Counted from the stretch's first letter, positions 10,793 through 23,734 are shown. The stretch is DNA of 64,000 nt from Acanthosoma haemorrhoidale (GCA_930367205.1 OV884011.1:171689226-171753225), one strand, 5' to 3'. Notes: generated from the sequence alone by a model not told the origin. Numbers and translations are program-made.

Positions 10793-13700
10793 TCTTTTGA
10801 AAGAGACAAGAAATCCTTAAAACTGACACGTGTCAATGTAAATCTAATGAAATGACCTTTACAAAAAACGATTTAAATAGACATTATTTATTGAATCAAA
10901 TAATAATAAACATTATCATTGCTTAATTTTTTTTTTTGTGGCGTGAGATATGTATTTGCTGAGATGGATTGAGCATTACGTGGTTACTCTTCCAGTTATG
11001 TAGTCTTGGAGAGAACATACTTATCAACCTCTGACCTCATCCTTAATTAGGGTACAGCCTAAGTAGTTTCCACGATTGATATTACGCAACGGAACCCGGC
11101 TTTTGATTTGAAAGCAAAACGTTTCTTCTCAATTTTTCTGATATGAAATTTGTCATAAATTAAAACACCCGGGCAATCATAGTCTCAGACATAGACAGTT
11201 TATAAGCAAACAAGTCACAATTCAAATATAGTAGGCGCGAGGCATGTGTTGAACTGAGTATATATTATAATTGTTTAAATTATATATAGATCAACATCCA
11301 GCAAGTAGATAAGTTAATGATTTAGCAAAAGAAAAACAGAATAAATTTTGTATACATAAATAATTTAGTGAGCGCTCAAATATACCGAATACATGGCTGA
11401 CCCGCCTTATAACTTCACTGGGTCCCATTGCAGGGAGACGTGTTATTTTGGGACACATGTCAAGTACACTAACACTACTGATAGCTGATAAATGAAAAAT
11501 ATTTATTTATATTATTTAATTAATTGAAAATTTCTTTAAGTCATGTATTTTTTTATTATTTAAGTAAAAGGGACGATTTTCAGTATAACCCAAAAGTTAT
11601 AGTGTTCTCTTCAATGTAATTTTAGTATATTTCATTACAAATAAGAGGGCACAATGGTGATGATGGGACTAGATAGGCATTTTTGAAGCATTTTCAAGAG
11701 TGAATTCAGATTTAAAGAGCATTTTTTTTTTCTATGACGTCTAGGTTTTTCAGAAATTACATTTTACGATTAAGTGCTTATAAGTTCTAATGGAACGGTG
11801 GTAGGGGAATAGATTCAACCGATCAATTGAAAATGATGATTATAGCTCTCCATGTTCATCACTGATTTTATGAAGAAATAATGACCATGGAATGAAAATA
11901 TGAGAGGAGGGAGGACATAAGAAGGCTACTGGTTCATCATGAGAGAGAGAGCTACCTGGAACGATTACAAACGGAAGTCGGCGGTTACTAGAAGAAAAAA
12001 AACAAACCTTTTGTGTGTTCTATATAAATCTGTGTATAATGTAAATATTTGTATAAGTAGAATGCCACCATACTCGTGTAATGCAATGCTTTCGGTGTAC
12101 CATCAGTTACCAATCTTAAGAACTTGTTCTGTGTAGTGTGAAATTTGGAATAGTTCTTGCGGCATTATGGTCTCCACATCATAATGATGATGAACAGCAT
12201 CATAATCCCCCTATTTAGATTAGTATCTACATTTTTACATATTGAAGCTAGATCATCATAGAGCTAGGATCTAGGGCAACGGTGAAAGTTGGCAAGGTTA
12301 GAGTTTGCTCAAGTAGGAAGTGTGCGGTGAGGGACTGTGATGTACCAAGGACGCGCCTTGCGGCCTACCGAAATTGATTGGGCTCGGGATGAAGCGGTCG
12401 CACATAATGAACAGCTATTTTTCATTATTGAGATTAAGTTGAATAATGTGTGAATAGTATGACCTACTATATATCGCCAGGCTTCCCAATGTATCGAATA
12501 CTGACAACCAGAGAATCAGAACTATTATATGTAACTAGACTATACCATAAATTATATAAATTCTCTGGAATTGCTCAACGTGATAGAATATTGTGTTGTC
12601 ACCATGCATAGAAAGTCAATTTAACATGACACTTGGAGGTCAAGAGGGTAAAATGAATAACAGCTAAAATAAAATAATAGATTGTATTTCCTCAGAGAAA
12701 AAAGGAATGAAAAATATTATGCATTGGGTTGATTTGTTTTTGGGACTTTTTTTCGGCGTAACACCTTCAGGACATTAACGCCGATGTTTTAAGCTGATTT
12801 GGGCGAGCCTATCGATAATGCGAGCTTACGATACAATGATGAGAGCAGATCCCAGGTCCCGTGGCCCAGGAGTCATCCCAGTCTCACATGTCAGGCAGCA
12901 TTATAGACAGTGTTTTATAGGACATGATGATGTAGATAAAAACCATATAAACATCCTAAGTAAGGTTAGGATTAGACAAGGTCTTTTAAAACGAAGATGA
13001 AAGTGTGAAAAACATGTTGAAAATGTTTACAGATACTGGATTAGGTACATAGCAACTTTAATATGATTTTTTTTAATAGTGTTCATAAGCAAGTGTTACA
13101 TTTTTTTTACTGGCTCTGAATAAGAAATGTCTTGTACTGAGCCTACCAAACCACTGACGTATTTCTCTTTAGGCTAAATACTGACTGATAGATAATTAAC
13201 TAAGCCACAAAGGTCTGAAACCCAAACCCAATAGTAACCTCAAAGTACTGTCTAATCATGTCACCACATTCCTCTTTTTTCAACTACACCTATTCTAAAT
13301 TTCCAATTAGTGAAATTATCGGCTGTAAGCATAGCAAATGCTACCAAAAACTTTGCCATTTTTGTTATGGTCACATACTTTGTTCAATTTGAATTTATAA
13401 AACCTTTGCTAATTTCAATACACGATTTGCTAAGATTTCACTGGGCCCATAACCCGACAAAATAGTTAGGGCACTCAGGATAGTAATAAAATAGAATAGC
13501 GAACTCGTACATACAGACAAGATGATTTAATAAACACTAATGATAAGGTAGATAACAAGTAATATGGACATGACAAAATCCGCAGATATTTAAATTGTAT
13601 ATAGCAATATTTGACTTTTTTTTCTTTCAATCCACCAATATCTGACTAGTTTAAGTGTTATGCCATTAACAAGGAAATTCGTAGGGTATCTGCTTTGTGG

Positions 13701-14534
13701 TTCAAATTGACAGTTTTTGAATTAGATGTTTTATTAAATAACCTTTTAATTAATTAATCCAAGGATGGTGAAGTTTTTTTTACAAAATTACATTATAAGC
13801 GGAATTCGTTTATGAGCATTATACGAGTTTGTACTTTCATTATATTTGTACATCGGTATAATCCATTAATGTTCACACTTTCATACACATGGAAAAGTAC
13901 AAATCCTCCCAGTACCTCGGAGCTGACCCGCTATGTAAGTCCAGTGTATCCCATTTTTAATTTTTTTTTTTTAAACCATAAACTTTTATAAGTTATATAT
14001 TCAAACTATAGACAAGGTTCCTTTCGTATCTTCAAATGCTACACTCATAAAACATGAGCTAATGTCAATTGTTGTTGACGTAACGATTAAGCAAGTTTAA
14101 TATTTCGGGAATATTGTGAAATAAGAAAAAAATCATTATTCATAAAAAATAAAATCATGTTCCTAAATTTTTGACAAGTCTGCGATCGAATGATGTTAAC
14201 AATAATAGAACACTAATAAAATTAATAAAGGATCATTATATAAAAATTAATAATCAGAGTACGAAATTTAAGCGTTCTATGTCTTGATTAATAATATGCA
14301 ATGTTTGTCGGGAATTTAATCACTAAAATTCAAAAAAACTGTAATTAATATCCTGTCAGAATATTAATAAAATATTAATCCTCTATTTTGCAAAGACGCG
14401 GATGATAGTTGTACGTGATTTTTTTATTTATTTTTTTAATTTTTTATATATTTATTTCAAAACCTCAAACAAAATAATACAAAAAATAATAAAATAATTG
14501 GATTACATATTTCTCCTCTTTCTGCATTTACATG

Positions 14535-15290
14535 CATTTGGTGGAGTGCATAAGTATAATAAAATTTTTATTGTCGTTAAAAGTTCATCGTTCTTATACA
14601 ACACTAGGTGATGAGGCTCACCTTCTATTTGTCACCGACACCAAACACTAAACACTAAACACTAGGAACAAAACAAAACAAACTAAATCTCTACCTAGAA
14701 CCTAGGACTAGAGTGTTCCAGCCGCAACAGCGTCCTGCCATCGTTGGGGGAACGGAGCGGGAGTTATAGTGTTAAACACCGGGTTTGTTAAATATTGTAA
14801 TGAGTCGAAAAAATTGATATGTCTACGCTGGATGAATTCATCCACCGTAGGCAGCTCAAATATCTCATGCAGCTCACTGTTTCTTCGCTGCTCGAAGTAC
14901 CTCTGACCACTTTCATCAGTATACCGTTTTGGAATTGTTGGAGTTTCTTAACTGTCGTATACGTCAGATAACGAAATAGCGGTGCACCATACAGCAGAGT
15001 AGGCCTTAGTATGCTCTTGTATATCAATAGCTTGAGACGCAGTGATAGATTGGGGGAAGTTAATCAGTGGGCAAGCCGGTAAGACTTCGTGCGGGTTAGC
15101 TTCAACTTCTTCGCAAAATGGTTACTAAAATGGAGATGTCTGTCCATTTTAATTCCCAGATATATTAGGTCGTTGGCTGGTGAATTTTTCTCCGTTCCTA
15201 CTATGTAGCTAGTAGGGAGTGGGCTTTTTCCCTTTTGGAAAGAGAAAATTACACAGTCAGTTTTGTCTTCGATGTAGTATATATACATAT
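14535..15290 (-). pseudogene. LINE reverse-transcriptase C-terminal fragment
   Basis: On the minus strand two neighbouring frames show reverse-transcriptase thumb/C-terminal features of a Jockey/CR1-like LINE. 15288-15064 has KTDCVIFS, then NDLIYLGIKMDRHLHFSNHF; 15027-14788 has MIYKSILRPTLLYGAPLF followed by KLQQFQN. The frame breaks between them by a stop and a shift. The 3' end of the element appears to lie near 14540-14700, where short AAACACT repeats occur. The catalytic core is absent. This is a different LINE lineage from the one at 32.7 kb, judging by protein divergence. Confidence 0.7.
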
Positions 15291-15299
15291 ATTTTATTT

Positions 15300-16200
15300 T
15301 TTATTTGTTGAGATTTTGTCGGAGTATCAACAGCTGTCACTCTTGAAGTGTGGAACACAAATATTGAATTCAGGGTGACAGATGGTGCGAAGTAAATGCA
15401 TTTAAGTACAGCTTCTTTATACGTAATCTTTCAAATCAATCAATCTACGAATTAGAAGTGTTGTAATAAGTAAATGTATTCATTCATATAAATTTCAACT
15501 GAAAGCATGGATTTCTGTGATGAAGATAAGATAAAATAAAATTGAATCAAGAGGTCAAAACATTAGACAGGACCAGCTTCGATTCGGCTACCCTTGGCCG
15601 GGGATAATTATTGTAAAACACAGAGCTGTTTGCAGACAAGTGTTTACTCAAGTATTCCGGGCAGTGTCACGGAAGATGCTGTAGACAAATAGGTATAATC
15701 AAACTATTCTTATTCTCGACAGTTTAATCATCCTTCCGTTTCTAATTTATTTTTGATCCGGCCCGATGCCGTGTACAAAGTGCTTAGCTTTACCTTGACT
15801 TTAGTGGTAATGAAGTGTTATTTCGTACATAACTTCGTTACGCGCTAATGGGAGTGTGAATGAGCAAGTATCCAGATGGAGGAGTTTTTCCCGATACTCG
15901 TATCCTGAACCTTTGCAACAGCGGTGTTGGCCGCACCTCTAAATGAAGGTTATTTTTAGCCCGCCTCAAAGGGAAAGGGTTCAATTAGTTGCGGCAGTCT
16001 TCTCCGTGATCTACGATAGTGGCTGTTCAAATTATTAAATGCTCCTGAAACTGTTATCTTTAACAAAACTCCAGGATACGCTCTGTATGCTTTGGTTAGG
16101 ATAAAGTTCACGGGAAATACGTGAATATGGCCCCAGTTACTTTTATCGAACACACCTCTCTTGAGATATATGACATTTCTAGAAGATCTTTATTAGAAAA
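15300..16200. other. Non-coding; no gene seen
   Basis: No exon or transposon end recognised. A minus-strand frame at 15956-16153 shows no motif. Confidence 0.4.
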
Positions 16201-16204
16201 TTGC

Positions 16205-16960
16205 AATTTGCTTATACATAATAATTAATTGTGATGTAGTTCATTCATATCTATGTACAATTCTATTCATACCTGTACATATACATACACATTCTGCCCA
16301 AGAGACCCCCCCTTCCAACACCAAAAACAATTGCCCTAGCAAGCTGACGGAAGCGCCGGAAGCAGCGGAGCTCCCTCTCCAACCGTTTCGCCGTTTGGTG
16401 AAGACCAGAGAGAGGGAAAGAGAGCCACAGACCCTCATGACATGAGTGGAGATGATGGTTAGTGCCAGAACCCCATACATAATAAATATAAATATATTTA
16501 CAATTGACCACGAGGCCACTTCCGTTTTAGGCGATGTGGAGGATTGTAAGGACGGGTGTTGGTGGATAAGGAGTTGACTAAAGGATTTGGATGAGCGGGA
16601 GGTTTTTATGGAATTTGGAAGATCTTGAGGGTCGAGGACAGTTGGCACATGGAGATCTCTGTGAAGGGATGAGTTGGTAATGTCAAAGAGCGCGTAGACT
16701 ACAGTTCTGAGGAATGCTTTGCTTCATTTGATGTTCGGTAGTTTTGCTGTCCCCTCATAGTTCTATTCCGTAAGTCCAAATTGGTTTCAACAACTGATTA
16801 TTTATGTGGAGCTTGTTTTTTAGAGGTTAGAGTTTCTATTAAGTAGTCCGTTTAACTGTCCAAACGGTCTGTTCAATTCTTTTCTGGTAAGTCTTGAGTG
16901 AGGGTTCCGTGTCGGCCTTTTGAAAACTCAGGTATCTAACAGTATTAGACACGTGAAACG
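16205..16960 (-). mobile_element. Jockey-type LINE 3'-end fragment
   Basis: On the minus strand this is related to the 3' part of the 32.7-36.9 kb LINE. It shares the 'cacgaggccact' 3' UTR block (about 16510 here) and the block encoding the end of the reverse transcriptase (about 16740-16790, around 'tttgctgtcccc'). It is diverged and interrupted by stops. It belongs to the same broad family as the fragments at 1.0, 19.0 and 32.7 kb and those inside the tandem units. Confidence 0.6.
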
Positions 16961-17286
16961 TTTATATATATATATTTTTTTTTTTCAAAACCCTTCATTT
17001 AACATATACAGAGTGAGTTACAGACAATGACAAAGTGAACAACAATGAAACAGTCTTGTGTTTTTTAAACAAAAGTAATCTGTTTCGTAAAATTTTTGTT
17101 GGTAAAAATAAACTTTTATAATCGTTAAAAAAAACACAACTTATCCTTAAATCAGCCTTGACTTAAACAAGTATTCTTTATAACTTGATAAAATCAAAGT
17201 TAATTGATTTTGACATTTTTTTTATTAAAACAGTGTAGTATAACGGAAGTTCGTAATATATTATATTGCTCGATTGAAGACTTCAA

Positions 17287-17420
17287 ATGTTTCTTGGAAT
17301 AGTTTATGGAGGAAAAGTGATATTGACTAAATCGCTACTAGCGGAAATCGTAGAAGATAGAAGGACCGTAGACATTGACGAATCAGAACATATTGTCGTA
17401 ATTACGAAGCAGCTAACCAC
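17287..17420 (+). CDS. Possible first coding exon of an unidentified gene
   Basis: An ATG at 17287 opens 134 nt that stay open in only one frame and read like ordinary protein (MFLGIVYGGKVILTKSLL, then acidic residues EDRRTVDIDESEH). The stretch ends exactly at a strong splice donor, CAC|GTAAGT (17421). Local base composition is less AT-rich than the flanks. I do not recognise the protein. Against it: the frame is short, a stop follows directly in the read-through, and the phase does not join simply to the candidate exon at 18.0 kb, so at least one further exon would be needed. Confidence 0.25.
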
Positions 17421-18013
17421 GTAAGTATTATCCAATGGTCTTTTTCAATTGAAATAAAATAAAAAAATGCAATTGTTTTTATTACCAATATTATTTATTT
17501 CATTTTAAATTAATTTAATATAATTTAAAAGAGTATTAAATAATTCTAACCTGGCCGTTATGTTTGGATGAACAACTTTATAGTTTAGTTTCCTTGGCAC
17601 TGTGGGCTGCAATCACAACCTGAGAGATTTGTGATTAAAGTTTTTATTTTGTGATTAAAGTACCTTACAGTGCCATAATTGTTAGATGAAAAATTGTTAG
17701 GAAAAATTGTAAATAGCTAATCCCTGTTTAAAATGATCCTTTTCATCGATAAAACGTATTTAATAACCAAAATTTAGCATTCATTTGTATCATCACTCCA
17801 GATATTATTTGTTTTGAAAAAGGCTTTTTTTTTTTTTTTTTTCCGAGACGAATTGATGCCTGGTATTATTAAAATGGGTCTATTTCAGCGTTATATTTTG
17901 TCCAATCTTTTCACCAAAATAATTCTCATTTTACGAATACGTAATTACGAAATAGCTATACGGTTTGTTAGTACAAATAAGGATTTTCATTCAAGAGTTG
18001 TTTTAAACACAAG

Positions 18014-18115
18014 AGGAAATGAATGTAGCAGAGAATGACAATGGAGAAAAAGAACAACTGGAAGATAAAGCTTACGTAGCAAGATGGTGGGATAATCTTG
18101 TACGATACTCAAAAA
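18014..18115 (+). CDS. Possible internal exon of an unidentified gene
   Basis: After an AG at 18012-18013, about 100 nt stay open with protein-like content (MNVAENDNGEKEQLED, then AYVARWWDNLVRYSK). They end at a consensus donor, AAA|GTATGT, at 18116. The hydrophilic stretch followed by a Trp-rich segment is not what random AT-rich sequence gives. The product is unknown. It may belong with the candidate exon at 17287-17420, 0.6 kb upstream on the same strand, but the reading phases are not directly compatible. Confidence 0.25.
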
Positions 18116-19039
18116 GTATGTAAAAAATTGTAAGTATTGTTGTAACGTATAGAAGAGACATTTCTTAACTACAAATTTAAGTTAAAATGGGGATGTATCA
18201 CGGCATGTTCTTTCCTGCATACCAGTTGTTAGTTGCTATCGTCAACTTATTATGTCATTATATGTTATGTAATTCGTAAAGCAAGTATATTTTACAAAAA
18301 AAAAAGAAAAAATAGTAGATTACCAAAGATACAATGATTAGATAATTTATTAAACAAATAACATAAATTATTGTAGAAATATTTCTAGCCAGGAACACCA
18401 AAAGTGTACAAAAATAAAAAGATCTTGGAGAGAGAGACCTTTATCACAGCGTAATGTAATATAATCATGTCGTTGAAATTTGTTGGACGTTTCATCGATC
18501 TTAATAGGGCAGCAGTGCATTGGGACTATTAAATGGGACCAGATAAGTTACCGGATATAATTGTCGAAATAATCGATCACGTGGTTTTCTGGCTTCGGTA
18601 CAGTGACTGAATATGATGTTGCGGTAACATGGTCACCGATGTTCACTGCGGTTTACTACAGGTTAACGTTATGAGATCCACCTATTAACTTTCTCATCTT
18701 TAGCCACGACCTTGCTTCAAAAGGGGTTTCTTCACTTGCTAAATTACCAAACATGCAAACCGTGTGGTTTTACAATTTTGCTTTTGGAAGGAGCACGCAG
18801 TTTCAGGAAGACGTTACCGCAGATTTGTTCCCAGGATTGCTTGTTATGACAAATGAATTTGAGGGAACGACCCTTCTAGTTATATATGATTTCAAAAATA
18901 GTATAATATCTTTACTGAAATGATCACATACAATCAATACAACGTATTTTAAACAGTGCTTAGGACTTCAATTTCTTAACATGTAACTTCTTTGGCCAAA
19001 GACACTTAACTTAACACTTTATTACACATAGCTCACAAT

Positions 19040-19545
19040 AAAAAAAATCCTGGTTGGTTTAGTAGAGATCGCCACGACACCTCCACTTTGGGTGTCGCTT
19101 GGGGGTGCCAGGGATGAGGTGGGCATTAGAATAGAGCATTGGTGTAGGGATTAGGATGACAAGGAAGGCTGGAATGGAAGTTATAAAAGAGAGGATTGAC
19201 TATCTTGTGGAGGACTCGGGGATTTGGATGTGAAGAATATTCGAGAACTCGGCACTCCCTCATAGTTTTAATCCGTAGGACCAGATAGCTTGGAGTATCG
19301 TTGTGTAAATAAGTCTCTTGTTTTCAATAGTTATTTTTGAACGATTGTCCATGAGGTGAAGTAGTAGTTTGTCTAGTTTGAAGCTGTCATTCGGACGAAA
19401 TGTGGGGCCCCAAGTGAGTTCTTGTCTAGTATAAGTTACAGATCGGTGGTCTTGGATTAACAGGAATGGGTTGGTTGGAAAGTAAAACTGGAGGATAAGA
19501 GGAATGAATTTCAAATAGATTTTTTTAAATAATATTTGCAAGTTC
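19040..19545 (-). pseudogene. Jockey-type LINE reverse-transcriptase end, fragment
   Basis: The minus-strand frame 19541-19260 encodes the thumb region of a LINE reverse transcriptase. It shows the order FKLDKLLLHLMDNRSKITIE, then NKRLIYTTILQAIWSYGLKL, equivalent to the conserved 'IWTYGI(Q/E)LWG' box of Jockey elements. A stop follows, and the remaining 3' region to about 19040 aligns in character with the 3' part of the other fragments. It is 5'-truncated and inactive. Confidence 0.7.
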
Positions 19546-20037
19546 TGCTGAAATTCACATGAATTTATGAATTGTCACCGTTACTGGTATTTTGTCTGTT
19601 CATGTTCGATGATAGTGCTTGTAAGTACTATTAAATCGTTCGGAAATTTTAAAGGTATATCCACAATAGTTTTGAATAATGCTGATTAGTCTGGGGGCCT
19701 AAATGTAATAGGGGGACCAGGTTTTATTTTTCACCATTCATATTGAGAGATTTTATTTCATCTATCTGTTTCCCGGAATATGAAGCCACTAAACTTCATT
19801 AGATAATACAAAACCCTTTCAATTCAAATAAAGGATGCTACAAAATATTTGCTTTCAATTATTTCATACAAAGTAGTCACAGTCACCTATAAAAAGATTT
19901 CTATACATTTTTCCATTAATTCAATGGTTTAGGAGATAGCGATTGTAAAAAAAAAATTTGTTAAAGCAGTTTGCTCAAGTTTATACTGGAAAAATTATAT
20001 TGTACAAAGCAAATGATTTTTAATAAATACATGAATA

Positions 20038-20247
20038 CTAGTAAAGTGAAAAACGTTGTATACGTATGACATAGAAGCATATAACCACATCAGTAACCAA
20101 GTCATTATCTTTGAGGATGATAGGGTACCGGTGTATGAACAAAATACTAAATTTATGATCATGTGTAATTAGTATGTAGTTAATGATTTGGTTATATGCT
20201 TCTATGTTATATGCATACAACTTTTTTAACGTTTTAAACTTTACTAG
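20038..20247. mobile_element. 210-bp MITE with terminal inverted repeats
   Basis: The two ends are inverted copies: CTAGTAAAG at 20038 and CTTTACTAG ending at 20247. An inner arm (ACATAGAAGCATATAACC on the left, its complement on the right) brings the arms to about 55 bp with small indels. TA dinucleotides flank both ends. This fits a non-autonomous element mobilised by a Tc1/mariner-type transposase. The ends do not match those of the elements at 6.0 or 26.4 kb, so its autonomous partner is not in the window. The minus frame 20220-20038 is a shadow. Confidence 0.75.
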
Positions 20248-20249
20248 TA

Positions 20250-22190
20250 CTTGTGTGTTTATTAAACATTTGTTGCTTTGTTCAGTATTAATGTTTCCCT
20301 TTTTTTATCATGAATAAACCACTTTAACAGAAATTGTGAAAATTCCTGTTTTTTAAAGATCACTGAACGCTGTTATAGGCAATTGTGCACTCAATTTTCG
20401 CATATATTATTCACTTCGCGAGATATTTTAGGAAACCCCCCAAAAATGGCTTAAACCAATCCTCTCCCTCACGCTCACCCTAGGGGAATTTTAGTATGTT
20501 GTACAGGATTCTCCCCCCAACAACTGTATCAAATTTCAGAACTACACCATTTTTATTTTCTGTCTTTCCACGATAGTGGTCGTTAGATTAAAGGCATACT
20601 CCACAACTCCTCGATGCTGATTAATTTTTGGTTTAAATGCAACCTCTTAAAAGGTATATGAAACTTTTGATCTGTTTCACAAAGTTTTAAGATTTCTCAA
20701 TTCCGATATTATGAGCTATTTAAAATTTCAATTTCCCTATAACATATAGTTTAGGACACATTAAAGAGGTGTTGCCAAAAATAATTTATAAGAAAAACGA
20801 TTTTTAATGACCAAGATGATTTGTTCCAGTATAAACCCCCAAAAAATTTTCACGAATGATTATTTTTTTTTTCCTTAGCTCTCTAATTATAAGATTAAGG
20901 ATGAGGGGGAAATAAAGGGATATTTGGGTTGAGTGGATCCTTAGGAGTACCTGCTTGAAGGTGTTGTGAGGGAATTAAGGATCACTATTAATTAACAATC
21001 ACTCTTATCTTAATATCAATAATGAAATCAAATTCAACAATAAGCTACTTGAGAGCTCTTAATTACTAATATTTATCCAGAGCCAGATAGGATATTATTT
21101 TTTCAGAATGTGTGGAGAATATGTTTACTGATGGCGTCTTTACAAACGTTAGCGATCATGTCTTTAGCAACAATTTTCATTTCATACTGCGAGCAAGAGA
21201 GTCTAAGGTTTTCTAATATGTCTAATTTTGCTCGTAGAACTGGCCATTGGCATCGTCTTCGGCATCTTCTTCTATAAGTGCATGAGGGCTAATGATTCTA
21301 AAGTTGTGAGACATTATTCGTAATCTGATGGAGTATGTTTTCGAAATAAGTGCCCAGTTGACCGATGACTAGATGCTAAACGGCGTTGCCTACAACGACT
21401 TCTTCCCGGCGCTCCTGGTGTAATACATCTGTGGTTCATTTTCACCGGCAAACCTTGTCCAGTTCATCAATTCTCCTACCTACCTTAAATTTGTATTTGA
21501 TCTACGAGAAATTTTAGAGCTCCTGGCCGGTAAAATGTTAAAATATGCCAGAATTCAAGAATGACCTTTAACGTTTTCAGTACTGTTTCCGTTAATGGGG
21601 CTTGAAAATAATCTACATAGGCAAATAGTTCTAGCCCGAAGTAGAAAGTTCGCATAATTCGGTAGAAGGATAGGCAGGGCACAATAAGGCATTCCAAAGG
21701 TAAGGGACAGAACTGGAAATGGAAAAGAAGAAGGCGAGACAAAAATGAAGTTTTATATCGGAATTCATAATTAGGAATGCCTCTAAGATTGCTATGAACC
21801 GCACTTCTACTGGGAACTATGCTAAAGCTTCGAACAAACGGATTGGAAAATATCACTTGGAGTAGTGAGGGATAACTAATAAGCAGTTAAAATGCCAAAA
21901 AAAAAATGGAATTTGTGGAAAAAAAACTATAGAAAAAAAGATTGTAGATCAGAAAAAAGGCCAGTAAAGACAGATAGACACACTAGTGAGATTACAAAAA
22001 GATTCTTATTTTGAAAAGGATTAGTAAAACCGTAAAAACGGACTTCAGAGTGAATTCCCTAAACTGCCTTTGAAATCCTGTCATAGCGTTGGGAGGTGCA
22101 ATTAGGGTAAATGGATGAAATACATTTTAAATCCTAATTAAATCGTAGTTCAAGTAGTTAAAGGAAATAAAAAAAAATGAATGAAAAAGT
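20250..22190. other. Mostly non-coding; possible decayed coding remnant near 21.2-21.5 kb
   Basis: No intact gene. Around 21225-21520 the + strand is GC-richer and, read through stops, gives membrane-protein-like segments (VELAIGIVFGIFFYKC and AYNDFFPALLV). These faintly recall cation/proton antiporters of the SLC9B (NHA) type. In-frame stops make a functional gene unlikely. Confidence 0.3.
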
Positions 22191-22206
22191 TGTTTTATAA
22201 AAAAGA

Positions 22207-22212
22207 TTTATT
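22207..22212 (-). promoter_or_regulatory. Polyadenylation signal, gene A
   Basis: AATAAA on the minus strand, 33 nt beyond the stop codon of gene A. Confidence 0.75.
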
Positions 22213-22245
22213 TAAAAGAAATAAATATGAGATTTAAGCCATGTC

Positions 22246-23734
22246 TTAGTAGGGTCCACTTCCTGTGTCACTGCTTGGATATCCACCTTGATTCCTTGAT
22301 GCACTGTATCCCGTGGCACCACTGCTTCCTGTTGCACTATAACCTGAAGCCGATCCGCTGTAGCCACCTGCTGATCCATCATTATAACCGCCAGCAGAAC
22401 CACCGTATCCGCTAGCTGATCCGTAGTTACCGGCTCCGAACGCATTTCCGGTGTCTTGGTAGCTGATCCTTGGTTTGTAGCCTTCAAGATCGGCAGTGTA
22501 TTCAACCAGCTGTCTCCTGCCATCGGGAAGAAGAACGTGGTAGGATCCTTGGGTGTTGTCGCCATCGCGGGATTCTTGGTGACCAAACTCAACATAGTAT
22601 TCAGGAGCGTTTACTTCATAGTTGAAATCATACTTAGCAGGAACCTAAAATAAAATAGTTAGCATTATTGTTTACTTCTCTATTTAAGTTAATTTCTGAG
22701 ACCAAACGGCAAGGTTAAATAAAACATACCGACTGATCATCGTAACCACCCTGTCCATATCCAGTTCCTGCACCAGACTGTCCGTATCCACCAGGCCCAT
22801 AACCGTTTCCGGAGCCAGACTGTCCATATCCCCCTTGGCCAAGATCCGCAGCATCGGTTATAACAGCGTCGTTGGTTACTCCAGTGTACCTTGTGGCAGG
22901 AGTACCGTATGTGGAAGCGGGAACATTAGCTCGGCCTCCAAATCCAGATCCTGGGGCGCCGTAAGATGAAGACGGTGCAGAAGGTCCTTGAGATAATGGG
23001 GCACCGTAAGATGAAGAAGGTACTCTAGCAGATGGGGTACCATAAACAGGAGATGTAGTCCTAGGTGCTCCATACTGGGTAGAGGGTGCATTGTTTCTAA
23101 AGCTTGGAACACCGTACTGCCCTGAAGGAGAACCAACACTACCTCCAAGCTGGGATGACGGAGTGGCGTAAGATGAAGAAGGTACTTTAGCAGATGGGAC
23201 ACCATAAACAGTAGATGGAGTCCTAGGTGCTCCATACTGGGTAGAAGGTGCATTGTTTCTAATGCTTGGGGTACCGTATTGGGCCGAGGGAGCTTGATAT
23301 TGTGAGGCTCTTGACCCAGGCACTCCGTAGGAAGATAATGGTGCAGCGATGGTTTTGCTAAGGCCACCACCTCCAGATGCAGGAGGGAGATATGTGATGA
23401 CTGGAGGTTCTGCGACTGCAGTGTAGATGCACGTAGCCACCAAAAGCAATATCTGAAAAAGAAAATATGCAATAGTATGAACCGTCAAGCATTGTAAAAG
23501 TCAGTTTGCAACTCTACAAAGAAAGAGAATATTTAATACTATACTGTATTGTAAATTAGGAAGAGTTCTTCAGGTGTTTTTCACAGAAAATTACTTAGAA
23601 TAACATCGCAGCAACTCAAGATGTTACGATAAATATACGGTTACGGTTAAATATGACCAAAACCATTAATAATATATGAGTAATTTGCAACATTTATGAT
23701 AAAATTTTATTCCGTGCTATCATACCTTAGCCAT
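22246..23734 (-). CDS. Pro-resilin-like cuticular protein, RR-2 family (gene A)
   Basis: Three exons: 23726-23734 (Met-Ala-Lys), 22730-23452 and 22246-22644; introns of 273 and 85 bp, both GT-AG, phase 0. The product is about 376 residues. Residues 1 to ~17 form a signal peptide (AKILLLVATCIYTAVA, then EPPV). Residues ~30-210 are Gly/Pro/Ser/Tyr-rich, with an internal duplication of a block containing NNAPSTQYGAPRT. A Gly-rich stretch (QGGYGQSG type) precedes residue 245, where the RR-2 domain starts, with FGHQESRDGDNTQGSYHVLL, PDGRRQLVEYTADLEGY and KPRISY. A SAGGY/SASGY tail ends in SGPY. The domain is very close to that of pro-resilin, so a secreted, chitin-binding, rubber-like cuticle component is inferred. 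The RR-2 and repeat design are seen; elasticity is not demonstrated. Its 3' half is nearly identical to gene B. Confidence 0.88.

Larger units (their letters stand above)
6883..14530. other. Long gene-free stretch
   Basis: About 7.6 kb, very AT-rich, with many homopolymer runs. Apart from two tRNA-like SINE heads (listed separately) I see no exon with coding character, no RNA gene and no complete transposon. Short frames at 9270-9521, 10475-10705, 11939-12136 and 12818-13000 have no recognisable motifs and look random. Confidence 0.45.
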
